Source: SCUN01 sp964343975 (GTDB lineage: Bacteria > Acidobacteriota > Vicinamibacteria > Vicinamibacterales > SCN-69-37). From it: 35,695 nucleotides of DNA. Made by a program: the position numbers and the translations under genes. Below, one piece after another: positions 9,092 to 19,463 of the stretch. Within the stretch, counting starts at the first letter, position 1, and each line of letters starts with the position of its first letter. Below the pieces are notes generated by a model. That model did not search any database, was not told where the DNA came from, and saw only the letters and a program-made list of their open reading frames with translations. The stretch lies in the NCBI GenBank assembly GCA_964343975.1, contig CAYFLU010000010.1, forward strand, positions 1 through 35,695, in the 5' to 3' direction.

Positions 9092-9116
9092 GGTCCGCCG
9101 CCATCGTCGGCGGACC
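9092..9116 (+). terminator. Second hairpin downstream of the S9 peptidase
   Basis: Nine-base arms 9092-9100 and 9108-9116 pair perfectly around a seven-base loop, 20 bases after the first hairpin. Together they probably insulate the sensor-kinase operon from the peptidase gene. The remaining bases up to 9215 hold the presumed kinase promoter, but I cannot pick out clear -35 and -10 boxes. Confidence 0.45.
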
Positions 9117-9215
9117 GTCCCCACCCTGCCGTCCCGAGGCGGCCAATCTCAATCAAATCAACGAGTTCCGGTCAGCCGAGCGCTGGGCACGTGTCTTGCA
9201 AATTTTCGCCAGACG

Positions 9216-11750
9216 ATGGTGGGGACTTCGCGCCGACGCCTGCCGCCCGCGGTGCGCTATCTCGGCGCGCTATTGGTGATCACGCTCACGACCGAGACGT
9301 GCATCTCGCTCGCGCTGCCCGTGGTGTTTCCGGGCAACGAGTCGCGTGCGGTGGAGTTTCTGGCGGATCTGACGGGACTGGTGCTGATCCAGGCCCCGCT
9401 GTCGTGGTGGCTGATCGTGCGCCCGCTCCGTACGCGCCTCGACGCCGTCGGGTCGCGCTACCGCATGCTGTTCGAGCGAAGCCTCGCCGGTATCTACCGC
9501 ACGGCTGTCGACGGCCGCTTCCTGAACGTGAACGCGGCCGGCGCCAAGTTGCTCGGCTATGCGTCACCCGAGGAGTTGCTCGAGACCAACGCGGTGACGT
9601 TCTCCAGCCCCGACGAGCGCGCGGCCTTTGTCGCATCGGTGCGTGAACAGCGCGGCGTCGTGAATCGCGAGAGCCGCCTGATTCGCAAAGACGGCACCCC
9701 CGTGTGGGTGCTCGAGAGCGCGACCTACATCGAGCCGCACGACGATCAGCCGGCCGAGATCGAAAGCACGCTCGTCGACATCAGCGACCGCAAACGCGCG
9801 CAGGAGGAATTGCAACGCGCCATTGCGGCGGCCGAAGAGGCCAGCCGCGCGAAGAGCGAATTCCTCGCCAACATGAGCCACGAGATCCGCACGCCGATGA
9901 ACGGGATCATCGGCATGACCGAGCTCGTGCTCGACACGGAATTGGCGCCGGACCAGCGCGAAAGTCTCGAAACCGTCCGCACGTCCGCCGAGTCGCTGCT
10001 CGCGATCATCAACGACATCCTCGACTTCTCGAAGGTCGAGGCGGGCAAGCTCGAGCTCGAACTCGTCGACATGTCGGTGCGCGACACGGTGGCGCAGGCG
10101 CTGCGTCCGCTGGCGTCGCTCGCCGACCAGAAGGGCATCGAGCTCATCACTGACATCGGCCCCGAAGTGCCGGCGCGCCTCGTGGCTGATCCATTGCGGC
10201 TGGGGCAGGTCCTCGCGAATCTCGTGTCCAACGCGATCAAGTTCACCGATCGCGGCCACGTGCTGGTGGAACTGCACAGTGCGACCGTCGGGCCGTCACG
10301 CGTGCGACTGACCTGCTCGGTGACCGACACCGGCATCGGCATTCCGGAAGACAAGATCGACAAGATCTTCGAGGCATTCGTGCAAGCCGACGGCTCAACC
10401 ACGCGGCGGTATGGCGGCACGGGGCTCGGGCTCTCGATTTCGTCCAAGCTCGTCGGCATGATGCAGGGCCGCTTGTGGGTGGAGAGCCTGCCCGGTCACG
10501 GCAGTACGTTCCACTTCGACGCCGTGCTGGCGGTGTCGACCGTCGACACGGCGGCGTCTCACGGCGCCGATGAGCTGACGGGCCGTCGCGCGCTGATCGT
10601 GGACGACAACCCGGTCAATCGGCGCATCTTCGTCGAGCAACTCACGCGGTGGCAGGTCAGCGTCGAGGCCGTGCACCGCGGCCGCGACGCCGCCGCGCAA
10701 CTGCTCGAGGCTGCCGCTGCCGGCCGCCCCGTCGACTTCGTGCTGCTCGATGCCAACATGCCGGGCTTCGACGGCTTTGACGTCGCAGCCGACATTCAGC
10801 AGCATCCTCAGCTGTCCGGCGTCGGTATCGTGATGCTCACGTCATCGGGCCGGAGCGGTGACGCCGCGCGGTGTCGCGCACTCGGCATCAAGCGGTACCT
10901 GACCAAGCCCGTGCGTCAGCTCGATCTCTACGACGCGCTCTGCGCGCTCGTGGCGCCCGCGCAGGCGGCGGAGACGACGCGTCCGGCGATGGCGCCGGCT
11001 GAGGTCGTGTCGCAGCGTGTGCTCGTGGCCGAAGACAACCTCGTCAATCAACGTGTGGTGGAGCGGCTGCTGACCGGGCGTGGCCATCGCGTCACGCTGG
11101 TGAGCAACGGTCAGGACGCCGTCGCGCGGTTCCGTCAGGAGCCCTTCGACGTCGTGCTGATGGACGTGCAGATGCCGGTGATGGGCGGCTTCGAGGCCAC
11201 GGCTGAGATCCGTGCCTATGAGGCGGTGCGCGGTACGCGCGTGCCGATCGTGGCGCTCACCGCACACGCGATGAGCGGCGATCGTGACCGGTGTCTCGAC
11301 GCCGGGATGGATGGCTACCTGTCGAAGCCGATCGACCGGCTGAAGTTGTTCGCGGCGGTCGAGCGAATTCCCGAGACGGACTCGGCGCCAATGGCCGTGG
11401 CCGAGGTCGAAGCCGCGGAACCGGCGCCGATCAACGTGGCGGAACTGCTGCAGCGCGTCGGCGGCGACACGGAACTCGCGCGCGACGTGATCGATCTGTT
11501 CCGGCTCGACTGGCCGGCGTCACTCGCGCGCGTGCACGCGGCCGTCGACAGTGGCGATCTCGAGGCGCTGCAACGGGCGGCGCACGCGCTCAAAGGCGCG
11601 GCCGGCAATCTGGGCGCGCAGCCCACGATGGAGGCGGCGCGCGTGATCGAGCAGCTGGCGCAGTCGCGTGATCTCGCCGCCGCAGCCGCCGCGGTGGCGC
11701 CGCTCGAACGTGCCGCGGCCAAACTCATGACCGCACTGGAGGCCTCATGA
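9216..11750 (+). CDS. Hybrid sensor histidine kinase (TM-PAS-HisKA-HATPase-REC-REC-Hpt)
   Basis: The 844-residue kinase starts with two membrane helices (about 13-36 and 45-68) joined by a short loop, so it has no real periplasmic sensor. A PAS domain follows at about 80-195. The HisKA box NMSHEIRTPMNG carries the phospho-histidine H222. The ATPase domain shows LVSNAIKFT, DTGIGIP and GGTGLGLSIS. Two intact receivers follow with phospho-aspartates D512 (LLDANMPG) and D650 (LMDVQMPV). A C-terminal Hpt domain carries H790 in AAHALKGAAGN. It is therefore a full internal phosphorelay, probably sensing through PAS. The stop codon overlaps the start of the response regulator by four bases. The signal is unknown. 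Confidence 0.95.
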   Translation: MVGTSRRRLPPAVRYLGALLVITLTTETCISLALPVVFPGNESRAVEFLADLTGLVLIQAPLSWWLIVRPLRTRLDAVGSRYRMLFERSLAGIYRTAVDGRFLNVNAAGAKLLGYASPEELLETNAVTFSSPDERAAFVASVREQRGVVNRESRLIRKDGTPVWVLESATYIEPHDDQPAEIESTLVDISDRKRAQEELQRAIAAAEEASRAKSEFLANMSHEIRTPMNGIIGMTELVLDTELAPDQRESLETVRTSAESLLAIINDILDFSKVEAGKLELELVDMSVRDTVAQALRPLASLADQKGIELITDIGPEVPARLVADPLRLGQVLANLVSNAIKFTDRGHVLVELHSATVGPSRVRLTCSVTDTGIGIPEDKIDKIFEAFVQADGSTTRRYGGTGLGLSISSKLVGMMQGRLWVESLPGHGSTFHFDAVLAVSTVDTAASHGADELTGRRALIVDDNPVNRRIFVEQLTRWQVSVEAVHRGRDAAAQLLEAAAAGRPVDFVLLDANMPGFDGFDVAADIQQHPQLSGVGIVMLTSSGRSGDAARCRALGIKRYLTKPVRQLDLYDALCALVAPAQAAETTRPAMAPAEVVSQRVLVAEDNLVNQRVVERLLTGRGHRVTLVSNGQDAVARFRQEPFDVVLMDVQMPVMGGFEATAEIRAYEAVRGTRVPIVALTAHAMSGDRDRCLDAGMDGYLSKPIDRLKLFAAVERIPETDSAPMAVAEVEAAEPAPINVAELLQRVGGDTELARDVIDLFRLDWPASLARVHAAVDSGDLEALQRAAHALKGAAGNLGAQPTMEAARVIEQLAQSRDLAAAAAAVAPLERAAAKLMTALEAS

Positions 11751-12358
11751 CCGACACCGCTGCGCTTCGGGTGCTCGTGGCCGACGACGACCGCATGGCG
11801 ACGACGATGTTGCGGGCGGCGATCAAGGAGTGGCGCTTCGACGTCACCGTGGTGCACGACGGCGAAGCCGCCTGGGCCGCGATGCTCTCGGAGCATCCGC
11901 AGATCGCCGTGCTCGACTGGGAGATGCCCGGCGCCGATGGCCCCGAGCTGTGCCGGCGCGCGCGAGAGAATCCCGAGACGGCCGGAGCCTACATCATTCT
12001 GCTGACTGGCCGGGACGGGCGCGCCAACCTGATTCACGGTCTCGGCGCCGGGGCCGACGACTACGTCACCAAGCCGTTCGATCGTGACGAGTTCCGCGTG
12101 CGAGTGCAGGTGGGGGCCCGCGTGGCGGCGCTCCAGCAGCGCCTGGCCGAGCGGGTCACCGAACTCGAGGCGGCATTGGCCAATGTGCGGCAATTGGAGG
12201 GGTTTATCGCAATCTGTTCGTACTGCAAGCGCATTCGCTCGGACGCCCAGCAATGGGAGCAAATGGAGCGCTATATCTCGGATCACTCCCACGCGCAGTT
12301 CAGCCATGGCATCTGCCCCGACTGCTTCGAGCAGGTCCGAAAGGAGTTTGGCGTCTAG
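11747..12358 (+). CDS. Response regulator with C-terminal cysteine-rich tail
   Basis: The 203-residue protein has a receiver domain (1-122) with D13-D14-D15, phospho-aspartate D57 in VLDWEMPG, T87 and K109. A probable coiled coil (about 125-150) leads to a 50-residue tail with C157-x2-C160 and C190-x2-C193, including SHGICPDC. This tail is known on many receiver and PAS proteins and looks like a metal-binding or dimer-locking module. It is not a classical DNA-binding, GGDEF or HD-GYP output. The ATGA overlap with the hybrid kinase makes it the obvious terminal acceptor of that phosphorelay (H790 to D57). What it controls cannot be read from sequence. Confidence 0.92.
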   Translation: MTDTAALRVLVADDDRMATTMLRAAIKEWRFDVTVVHDGEAAWAAMLSEHPQIAVLDWEMPGADGPELCRRARENPETAGAYIILLTGRDGRANLIHGLGAGADDYVTKPFDRDEFRVRVQVGARVAALQQRLAERVTELEAALANVRQLEGFIAICSYCKRIRSDAQQWEQMERYISDHSHAQFSHGICPDCFEQVRKEFGV

Positions 12359-12449
12359 CGGCGGTGATCAGACACCGGCGGCCTGAGCGCTCTACGATCA
12401 GGAGTCGTCGTCTGGATTGCCCGCGTGCTACGCTGGCGCCAGCCAACGC

Positions 12450-12674
12450 ATGGCGACTTGCCCCCGTTGTCTCGGTCCGTTGTCTGAAGGACACAAGTGC
12501 CGCCCGATCTGGGTGAAGCGCTTGCGCCGTCAGGTCATCGCCAGTTTCATCGGCGGAGTGATCGGCTCATTCATTCAAAGCGTGTTGTGGCCCGAGCACC
12601 CGCCCGTGCTCGGCTTCGTTCTCGGCGGGCTCGTGGGCTTTGCCGTGTCCGAAGCGCTGACCGCCGCCGTCTAG
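12450..12674 (+). CDS. Small zinc-ribbon membrane protein, unknown function
   Basis: The 74-residue protein begins MATCPRCLGPLSEGHKC, a CxxC plus HxC pattern typical of a small zinc ribbon. A basic stretch (VKRLRRQ) follows, then two short glycine-rich hydrophobic segments at about 28-45 and 53-72 that could form a membrane hairpin. I do not recognise the family. An in-frame TTG at 12417 would add 11 residues, but the ATG at 12450 places the ribbon at the N-terminus and is preferred. It lies 91 bases after the response regulator on the same strand and ends two bases from the stop of the convergent radical SAM gene. Confidence 0.65.
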   Translation: MATCPRCLGPLSEGHKCRPIWVKRLRRQVIASFIGGVIGSFIQSVLWPEHPPVLGFVLGGLVGFAVSEALTAAV

Positions 12675-12676
12675 GC

Positions 12677-14179
12677 TTACGAACCGGCCGAGTGGCCGAT
12701 CCCGTTCGACACCGACTCGCTGATTTCCGTGCCTGCGCCTGACGTCGGGCGTGTGGAGGCGACGCTCGAGTCCGATCCCATCACGCTGATGCCGTCCTTC
12801 TTCTTGTTCCAGCCGCCGCTGTGCCACAAGCCCACCGCGGTGAGGCCCTTCTTGATCCCGCGATAGGCCGTCGGGTACCGCTTGGCCGCCGACTGCGCCA
12901 GCCCGCGCGCCGCGCGCCACTTGTCGAAGGTGCGGTACACGTTGAACTCGAAGAACATCGCCTCGCGTTCGATCTGCTTCAGCGAGAATCCGGGCAGATT
13001 CAGCGTGCCCCGGCCGAAGTAGTTCGGATACCCCTTTCGCACGAGGTAGTTGTTCTTGTAGGCCATGTCGCCGAGCGCGGTGCCGTGGTACGGGTAGAAG
13101 ATTGTCTGCTGAATCAGCTCGGGCTTGATGCGGCGGTTCAGATCGATCGTGCGCTGGAAGCGCTCGCGGGTTTCCCCGGGGATGCCGACCATGTTGAAGG
13201 ACGCGGTCTTGATCCCGTATTTCTTGATGATGTCGAACGCCTGCACGATCCGGTCGTCCGTCATGCGCCGCATCAGTACCTGCGCCCGCAGATCTTCGTC
13301 GCCGGATTCGATGCCCATGGCGATCAGCACGCAGTTGGCGTCTTTCAGAATCTTGATCAGTTCCTCGTTCACCGTTTCCGGACGCGTGTTGCAGGCGAAC
13401 GGGCGGTTGATCTCCTTCTTGTAGAGCTCGACGAACTTCTTCACCCAGCCCTTCGATTTGAAGAACGTGTCGTCGTCGAAGGCGAGCACGGGCGCGTTGT
13501 GCCGGCTCAGCATGTCCTGAATCTCTTCGATGGCCCGTTCCGGCGACTTGTAGCGCACGGCCGTGGAGCCGGTTTCACGCTGTCCATAGAGCGGCGCGCA
13601 GCAGTAGGTGCACTTGAACGGACACCCGCGCGAGAAGGAGAAGGCGGGGTAGTTGAGGATGGTCTGCTTGTCGAAGATGTCGATGTCGGGGAGCGGCAAC
13701 CCGTTGAGGTCGTCGGGCAGCGGATGCGGTTCGTTCTGGATGATGCGCCCGTCGCCACGGAACCACCAGCCGAGCGTCCCGGTGTAGTTCGTGTTGGCGG
13801 CGAGCCCGTTCACGACGGCCAGAAACGGCAACTCGCCTTCGCCGTAGCAGATGCCGTCGAGACCGTCGCACTCATTCAGCCACTCGCGATAGGCGGACGG
13901 AAACGGCCCTCCGGCAAAAATCGGAACCTTGATGCCCCGGCGGCGGATGGCCGCGATGAGCGACTCCATCTGGTACCGGTGGTTTTCGGTGAGCGAGAAC
14001 GCGATCACGTCCGGTGCGTGCCGCTCGACGGCCGCCACGGCGCGCTGTTCGTGGTAGTTGGGGAGGTGGAGGAGGTTGACCTCGTGTCCCGCCTGCTTCA
14101 AGACCGACGAGATCGCGGTGATCCCGTGGTTGAGCGTCATCTCCAGCCCCATGTTGGGGTACACGATCAGCACACGCAT
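12677..14179 (-). CDS. B12-binding-type radical SAM protein
   Basis: The 500-residue protein has an N-terminal cobalamin-binding-like domain (about 1-130) and a radical SAM core with the iron-sulfur motif C186-x3-C190-x2-C193 in RGCPFKCTYC. IAMGIESGDE and FNMVGIPGET are further family marks. Such proteins use a SAM radical, often with cobalamin, for methylation or rearrangement of natural products or lipids. The DxHxxG motif that gives the lower cobalamin ligand is not visible. The last 35 or so residues are Ser/Gly-rich and probably disordered. AAGGAG seven bases before ATG 14179 decides the start; an in-frame codon at 14206 has no such support. No biosynthetic partner is adjacent, so the substrate is unknown. 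Confidence 0.88.
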   Translation of the reverse strand: MRVLIVYPNMGLEMTLNHGITAISSVLKQAGHEVNLLHLPNYHEQRAVAAVERHAPDVIAFSLTENHRYQMESLIAAIRRRGIKVPIFAGGPFPSAYREWLNECDGLDGICYGEGELPFLAVVNGLAANTNYTGTLGWWFRGDGRIIQNEPHPLPDDLNGLPLPDIDIFDKQTILNYPAFSFSRGCPFKCTYCCAPLYGQRETGSTAVRYKSPERAIEEIQDMLSRHNAPVLAFDDDTFFKSKGWVKKFVELYKKEINRPFACNTRPETVNEELIKILKDANCVLIAMGIESGDEDLRAQVLMRRMTDDRIVQAFDIIKKYGIKTASFNMVGIPGETRERFQRTIDLNRRIKPELIQQTIFYPYHGTALGDMAYKNNYLVRKGYPNYFGRGTLNLPGFSLKQIEREAMFFEFNVYRTFDKWRAARGLAQSAAKRYPTAYRGIKKGLTAVGLWHSGGWNKKKDGISVMGSDSSVASTRPTSGAGTEISESVSNGIGHSAGS

Positions 14180-14217
14180 CGTCAGGCTCCTTGGGTCTGA
14201 CGACACGCTAGCGCCGA

Positions 14218-14238
14218 ATTTAATTTAATAAATTAAAT
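14218..14238. promoter_or_regulatory. AT-only palindrome between rdgB and the radical SAM gene
   Basis: Nine-base arms at 14218-14226 and 14230-14238 pair perfectly around AAT. Every base is A or T, and the surrounding 14217-14262 is nearly all A/T in an otherwise GC-rich region. On the minus strand it covers the rdgB stop codon (14233-14235) and lies about 40 bases upstream of the radical SAM start. It fits a promoter or operator for that gene, or a weak terminator for rdgB. Confidence 0.5.
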
Positions 14239-14832
14239 AGGATTAAGGTTTATTTTTAATAAATCTCGAAGAACCCGGAAGGCCATTCCGCGATGCGCGA
14301 TGGCCGCCTTGCGGTCGTCGTCGACCTCGCCGAAGGTCGCCTGGTAGTCGGGCACGAAGAAGATCGGGTCGTAGCCGAAGCCGCGTGGGCCGCTCGGGGC
14401 CGTGGCGATTTCGCCGTCCACCCGGCCATCGCATTCGTGCACGAGTGTGCCGTCGGGTCGCGCCACCGCCACGGCGCACACGTAGTGCGCCGTCCAGGGG
14501 CGTGGGAATGGGGCGAGCTCGCGCCAGAGATTGGCGAACTTCTCGGGGTAGGTCGCGCCCGGGTAGCGGGCACTGTGGATGCCGGGCCGCCCGCCGAGGG
14601 CGTCCACGGCGAGCCCGGAGTCTTCAGCCACGGTCAGGAGGCCGCTCGCGCGGGCATAGGCCCGGGCCTTGATGCGGGCGTTCTCCGCGAAAGTCGCGCC
14701 GTCCTCCTCGGGCTCCGGGATCGGCGCCGGGAGGTCTCCGAGCGTCAGGAGGCGCAGGGGCAGGTCTCCGAGGATCGGTCGGATTTCACGCAGTTTGCCC
14801 GGGTTGGTCGTGGCAATCAGAAGGTCGGTCAT
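14233..14832 (-). CDS. rdgB: RdgB/HAM1 family non-canonical purine NTP pyrophosphatase
   Basis: The 199-residue protein is the house-cleaning enzyme that hydrolyses dITP, XTP and ITP to the monophosphate, keeping damaged purines out of nucleic acid. Family motifs are present: TTNPGKLREI at residues 8-17, EDSGLAVDALGG with the catalytic acidic residues, PGIHSARY, and GFGYDPIF. The usual SHR near the C-terminus reads AHR here, so the serine is replaced while the histidine and arginine remain. The last residues (KINLNPI) are encoded by AT-rich DNA unlike the rest of the gene. The start ATG is divergent from the metalloprotease gene 60 bases away. Its common partner rph is about 3.2 kb away on the same strand. 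Confidence 0.95.
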   Translation of the reverse strand: MTDLLIATTNPGKLREIRPILGDLPLRLLTLGDLPAPIPEPEEDGATFAENARIKARAYARASGLLTVAEDSGLAVDALGGRPGIHSARYPGATYPEKFANLWRELAPFPRPWTAHYVCAVAVARPDGTLVHECDGRVDGEIATAPSGPRGFGYDPIFFVPDYQATFGEVDDDRKAAIAHRGMAFRVLRDLLKINLNPI

Positions 14833-14847
14833 CGGGGACCACCTGAG

Positions 14848-14853
14848 TATAAT
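14848..14853 (+). promoter_or_regulatory. Candidate -10 box for the metalloprotease gene
   Basis: A perfect TATAAT lies 39 bases before the metalloprotease ATG, in the 60-base gap between the divergent rdgB and metalloprotease genes. The position 17 bases upstream (14825-14830, TCGGTC) matches the -35 consensus poorly. A Shine-Dalgarno GGAG at 14883-14886 sits six bases before the start at 14893. Confidence 0.5.
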
Positions 14854-14892
14854 CAGCGGCGTTTGGTTCCCCCCGTCACTCTGGAGCAGCTA

Positions 14893-17580
<2,688 letters not shown>

Positions 17581-17601
17581 AGGCACGCGCAAGTTCGAAG
17601 T

Positions 17602-17705
17602 AAGAAGCAACACGGGGGAAGTTGAAGTGGGAAGGCGCACGTCACAAGCGCCAACCCACTTTCGACTTCCCCCTTTCCACTTTTACTTCTTACGTGTTGC
17701 TTCTT
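17602..17705. repeat. Large imperfect inverted repeat, purine-rich left and pyrimidine-rich right arm
   Basis: The outer arms 17602-17614 and 17693-17705 are perfect 13-base inverted copies. Inner arms 17614-17631 and 17655-17673 match over nearly all of their 18-19 bases. The left side is almost all purine and the right side almost all pyrimidine, which continues to about 17725. The element fills the 152-base gap between the metalloprotease and the next small gene. It may be a terminator, an intergenic repeat family or the remnant of a small mobile element. No target-site duplication is evident. Confidence 0.7.
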
Positions 17706-17732
17706 CCTTCTTCCTTGCTTCATTCTGCCGTC

Positions 17733-18053
17733 GTGATTGTTCGCTTCTACGATGTGAGTGCATTGGGTCGCACCGGGAAAGGCGCGATTGCGCCGGCGGC
17801 GCGCTACTGCGCGGTGTTGTGGCGCGGGGAACACCGCATCGAACGCCGCCATCTGCCCGGCGGCGCCTGGGCGCAGCTGGAACGTGACGTCACCGAGGCG
17901 TCGTCACGTGTCGAGTCGGATTCGGAAGTGTGGCGCGCGCTGGCCGGCAACGACCCGCACGCCGAGGTTCTGGCCACGAGCATGACCGACCTGACGGCTG
18001 CGCCGACCCGCGTGCCGGCCGCCATCGACGCGGCCCTTCGGGAGTCGTTCTAG
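17733..18053 (+). CDS. Small hypothetical protein
   Basis: The reading frame gives 106 residues from GTG 17733, beginning VIVRFYDVSALGRTGKG. It is soluble, mildly acidic, has no signal peptide or membrane helix, and shows no motif I recognise. Third positions are GC-rich like neighbouring genes, supporting real coding. The frame remains open upstream to 17622, but that part lies in the inverted repeat and is unlikely to be coding. No Shine-Dalgarno is visible before the GTG. Its stop overlaps the stop of the convergent rph gene by four bases. Confidence 0.55.
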   Translation: MIVRFYDVSALGRTGKGAIAPAARYCAVLWRGEHRIERRHLPGGAWAQLERDVTEASSRVESDSEVWRALAGNDPHAEVLATSMTDLTAAPTRVPAAIDAALRESF

Positions 18054-18781
18054 AACTTCAGGATGGGACCGCAGATCTCGCGCTGCTTCTCGATGAGCTG
18101 CGTGATGCCCTTCTCGGCGAGGCCGACGAGCGCGTCGAGGATGATGCGCGAAAACGGCTCCTGTTCTGCCGTGCCCTGCAGTTCGATGAAGCGGCCATCG
18201 CTCGTCTTGATGATGTTCATGTCCACTTCGGCGCGCGAGTCTTCGTCGTACGCGAGATCGAGCAGCGGCGTCGCGTCCACCACGCCCACGCTCGTCGCGG
18301 CGACGTAGTTCGTGATCGGCAGCTTCGGTAGCGACCGCTGCTCGCGCAGCTTCTCGAGCGCGAGCACGAGCGCGACGAAGCCGCCCGTGATCGCGGCCGT
18401 GCGCGTGCCGCCGTCCGCCTGGATGACGTCGCAATCGACGATGACCTGACGCTCGCCGAGGGCCTTGAGATCGGTCACCGCGCGAAGCGACCGGCCGATC
18501 AGGCGCTGGATTTCCTGCGTGCGGCCGCCGACCTTGCCCTGCGCCGCCTCGCGCTGCATGCGCGTGTTGGTCGCGCGCGGCAACATGCCGTACTCCGCCG
18601 TGACCCAGCCCTTGCCCGTGCCGCGCAGGAACGGCGGCACCTTCTCGTCGATCGTGGCCGTGCAGATCACCTTGGTCTTGCCGGCTTCGATCAGCACCGA
18701 GCCTTCCGGGTGGAGCAGGTAGTTGGGCGTGAGGCGCGTCGGCCGGAGAGCATCGGTCGCGCGGGCGTCGAGACGAGTCAT
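18050..18781 (-). CDS. rph: Ribonuclease PH
   Basis: RNase PH trims the 3' end of tRNA precursors using phosphate, releasing nucleoside diphosphates. The 243-residue length is typical. Family marks are RPTRLTPNYLLHPEGSVL near the N-terminus, GWVTAEYGMLPRAT, the QEIQRLIGRSLRA helix, the phosphate-binding DGGTRTAAITGG and VDMNIIKTSDGRFIELQGTAE. The start ATG (18779-18781) is seven bases after the stop of the GerMN gene on the same strand, so amidase, GerMN protein and RNase PH form one operon. In many bacteria rdgB follows rph directly; here a plus-strand block lies between them. Confidence 0.97.
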   Translation of the reverse strand: MTRLDARATDALRPTRLTPNYLLHPEGSVLIEAGKTKVICTATIDEKVPPFLRGTGKGWVTAEYGMLPRATNTRMQREAAQGKVGGRTQEIQRLIGRSLRAVTDLKALGERQVIVDCDVIQADGGTRTAAITGGFVALVLALEKLREQRSLPKLPITNYVAATSVGVVDATPLLDLAYDEDSRAEVDMNIIKTSDGRFIELQGTAEQEPFSRIILDALVGLAEKGITQLIEKQREICGPILKF

Positions 18782-18788
18782 GAGCGAA

Positions 18789-19463
18789 CTACGGTCCTTT
18801 CTGTATCCACCGCGTGCCTGCGGCGAGGGGCTGTCGAAGATCGAGATGGCCGGCGAGCGTGTCGATCGGCTTGCCGTCCACGAGCAACTGCACGCTCGTG
18901 ACGTGAAGGTTGGTCGTCAGCGCGTTCACCAGCGTGTACACCGTCAACGCTTCATTCAGTGAACCGCCGGGATGCCCAGTGATGATCTCACGGCTGAGGT
19001 CGACGTAGGCATCACCGCTCGGCGTGAGGAACACGGCACGGACGGACACGCCGGCCGGGACCGCGGAGACCTGACCGGCCGGTGCCGGCGCCAACTGCGC
19101 CGCGAGAATCGTGCGCGCCTGATCGACGGGCGCGAGCGGCAGCGGCACCTCACGTGACACCGGCACGAGCGCCGCGCCGTCCTCGCTCACATATAAGAGC
19201 GTGATCGCTTGCGGACGTGTGTCGGCGGCGGCCGCGGCCGGTGCGGTGGTGGCCGTCGGCGCGGGGCTCGTGCCGGTGCCGAGCCAGCGCGGCAGCACGA
19301 GATACACGATTGCCAGACCCACGACGAGACCGGCCGCGATGACGCCAATCACCTCCCACACGCCGGACCGCGACGGGGGCGGGGGCGGCGGAGTCGCGGG
19401 GCGCGCGGTGCGCTCACCACGTGGTCCTGGCGTCGGCCGGAATGACGGATAGCGCTCGCTCAC
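18789..19463 (-). CDS. GerMN domain membrane-anchored protein
   Basis: The 224-residue protein has a Pro/Arg-rich cytoplasmic head (1-34), one membrane helix at about 38-58, an Ala/Thr/Pro linker, and a C-terminal GerMN domain from about 88. The domain shows LLYVSEDGAALVPVSREV, VYTLVNALTT, VQLLVDG and LAGHLDLRQPL, typical of the sporulation/germination-derived module found widely outside spore formers. Its role is probably in the cell envelope, near peptidoglycan, as its partner gene encodes an amidase. The start is a GTG whose bases overlap the amidase stop codon by four, so translation is coupled. Confidence 0.88.
   Translation of the reverse strand: MSERYPSFRPTPGPRGERTARPATPPPPPPSRSGVWEVIGVIAAGLVVGLAIVYLVLPRWLGTGTSPAPTATTAPAAAAADTRPQAITLLYVSEDGAALVPVSREVPLPLAPVDQARTILAAQLAPAPAGQVSAVPAGVSVRAVFLTPSGDAYVDLSREIITGHPGGSLNEALTVYTLVNALTTNLHVTSVQLLVDGKPIDTLAGHLDLRQPLAAGTRWIQKGP

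Noticed and set aside
12432..12443. Perfect 12-base palindrome just before the 74-residue gene
   Set aside because: Several palindromes of this size are expected by chance in a GC-rich window of this length, and nothing else marks it as a site.
12821..14200. 459-codon plus-strand frame opposite the radical SAM gene
   Set aside because: The minus strand carries the CxxxCxxC motif and a good Shine-Dalgarno; the plus frame has no recognisable domain.
14293..14892. 200-residue upstream extension of the metalloprotease frame
   Set aside because: It lies antisense to rdgB; the signal peptide and Shine-Dalgarno place the true start at 14893.
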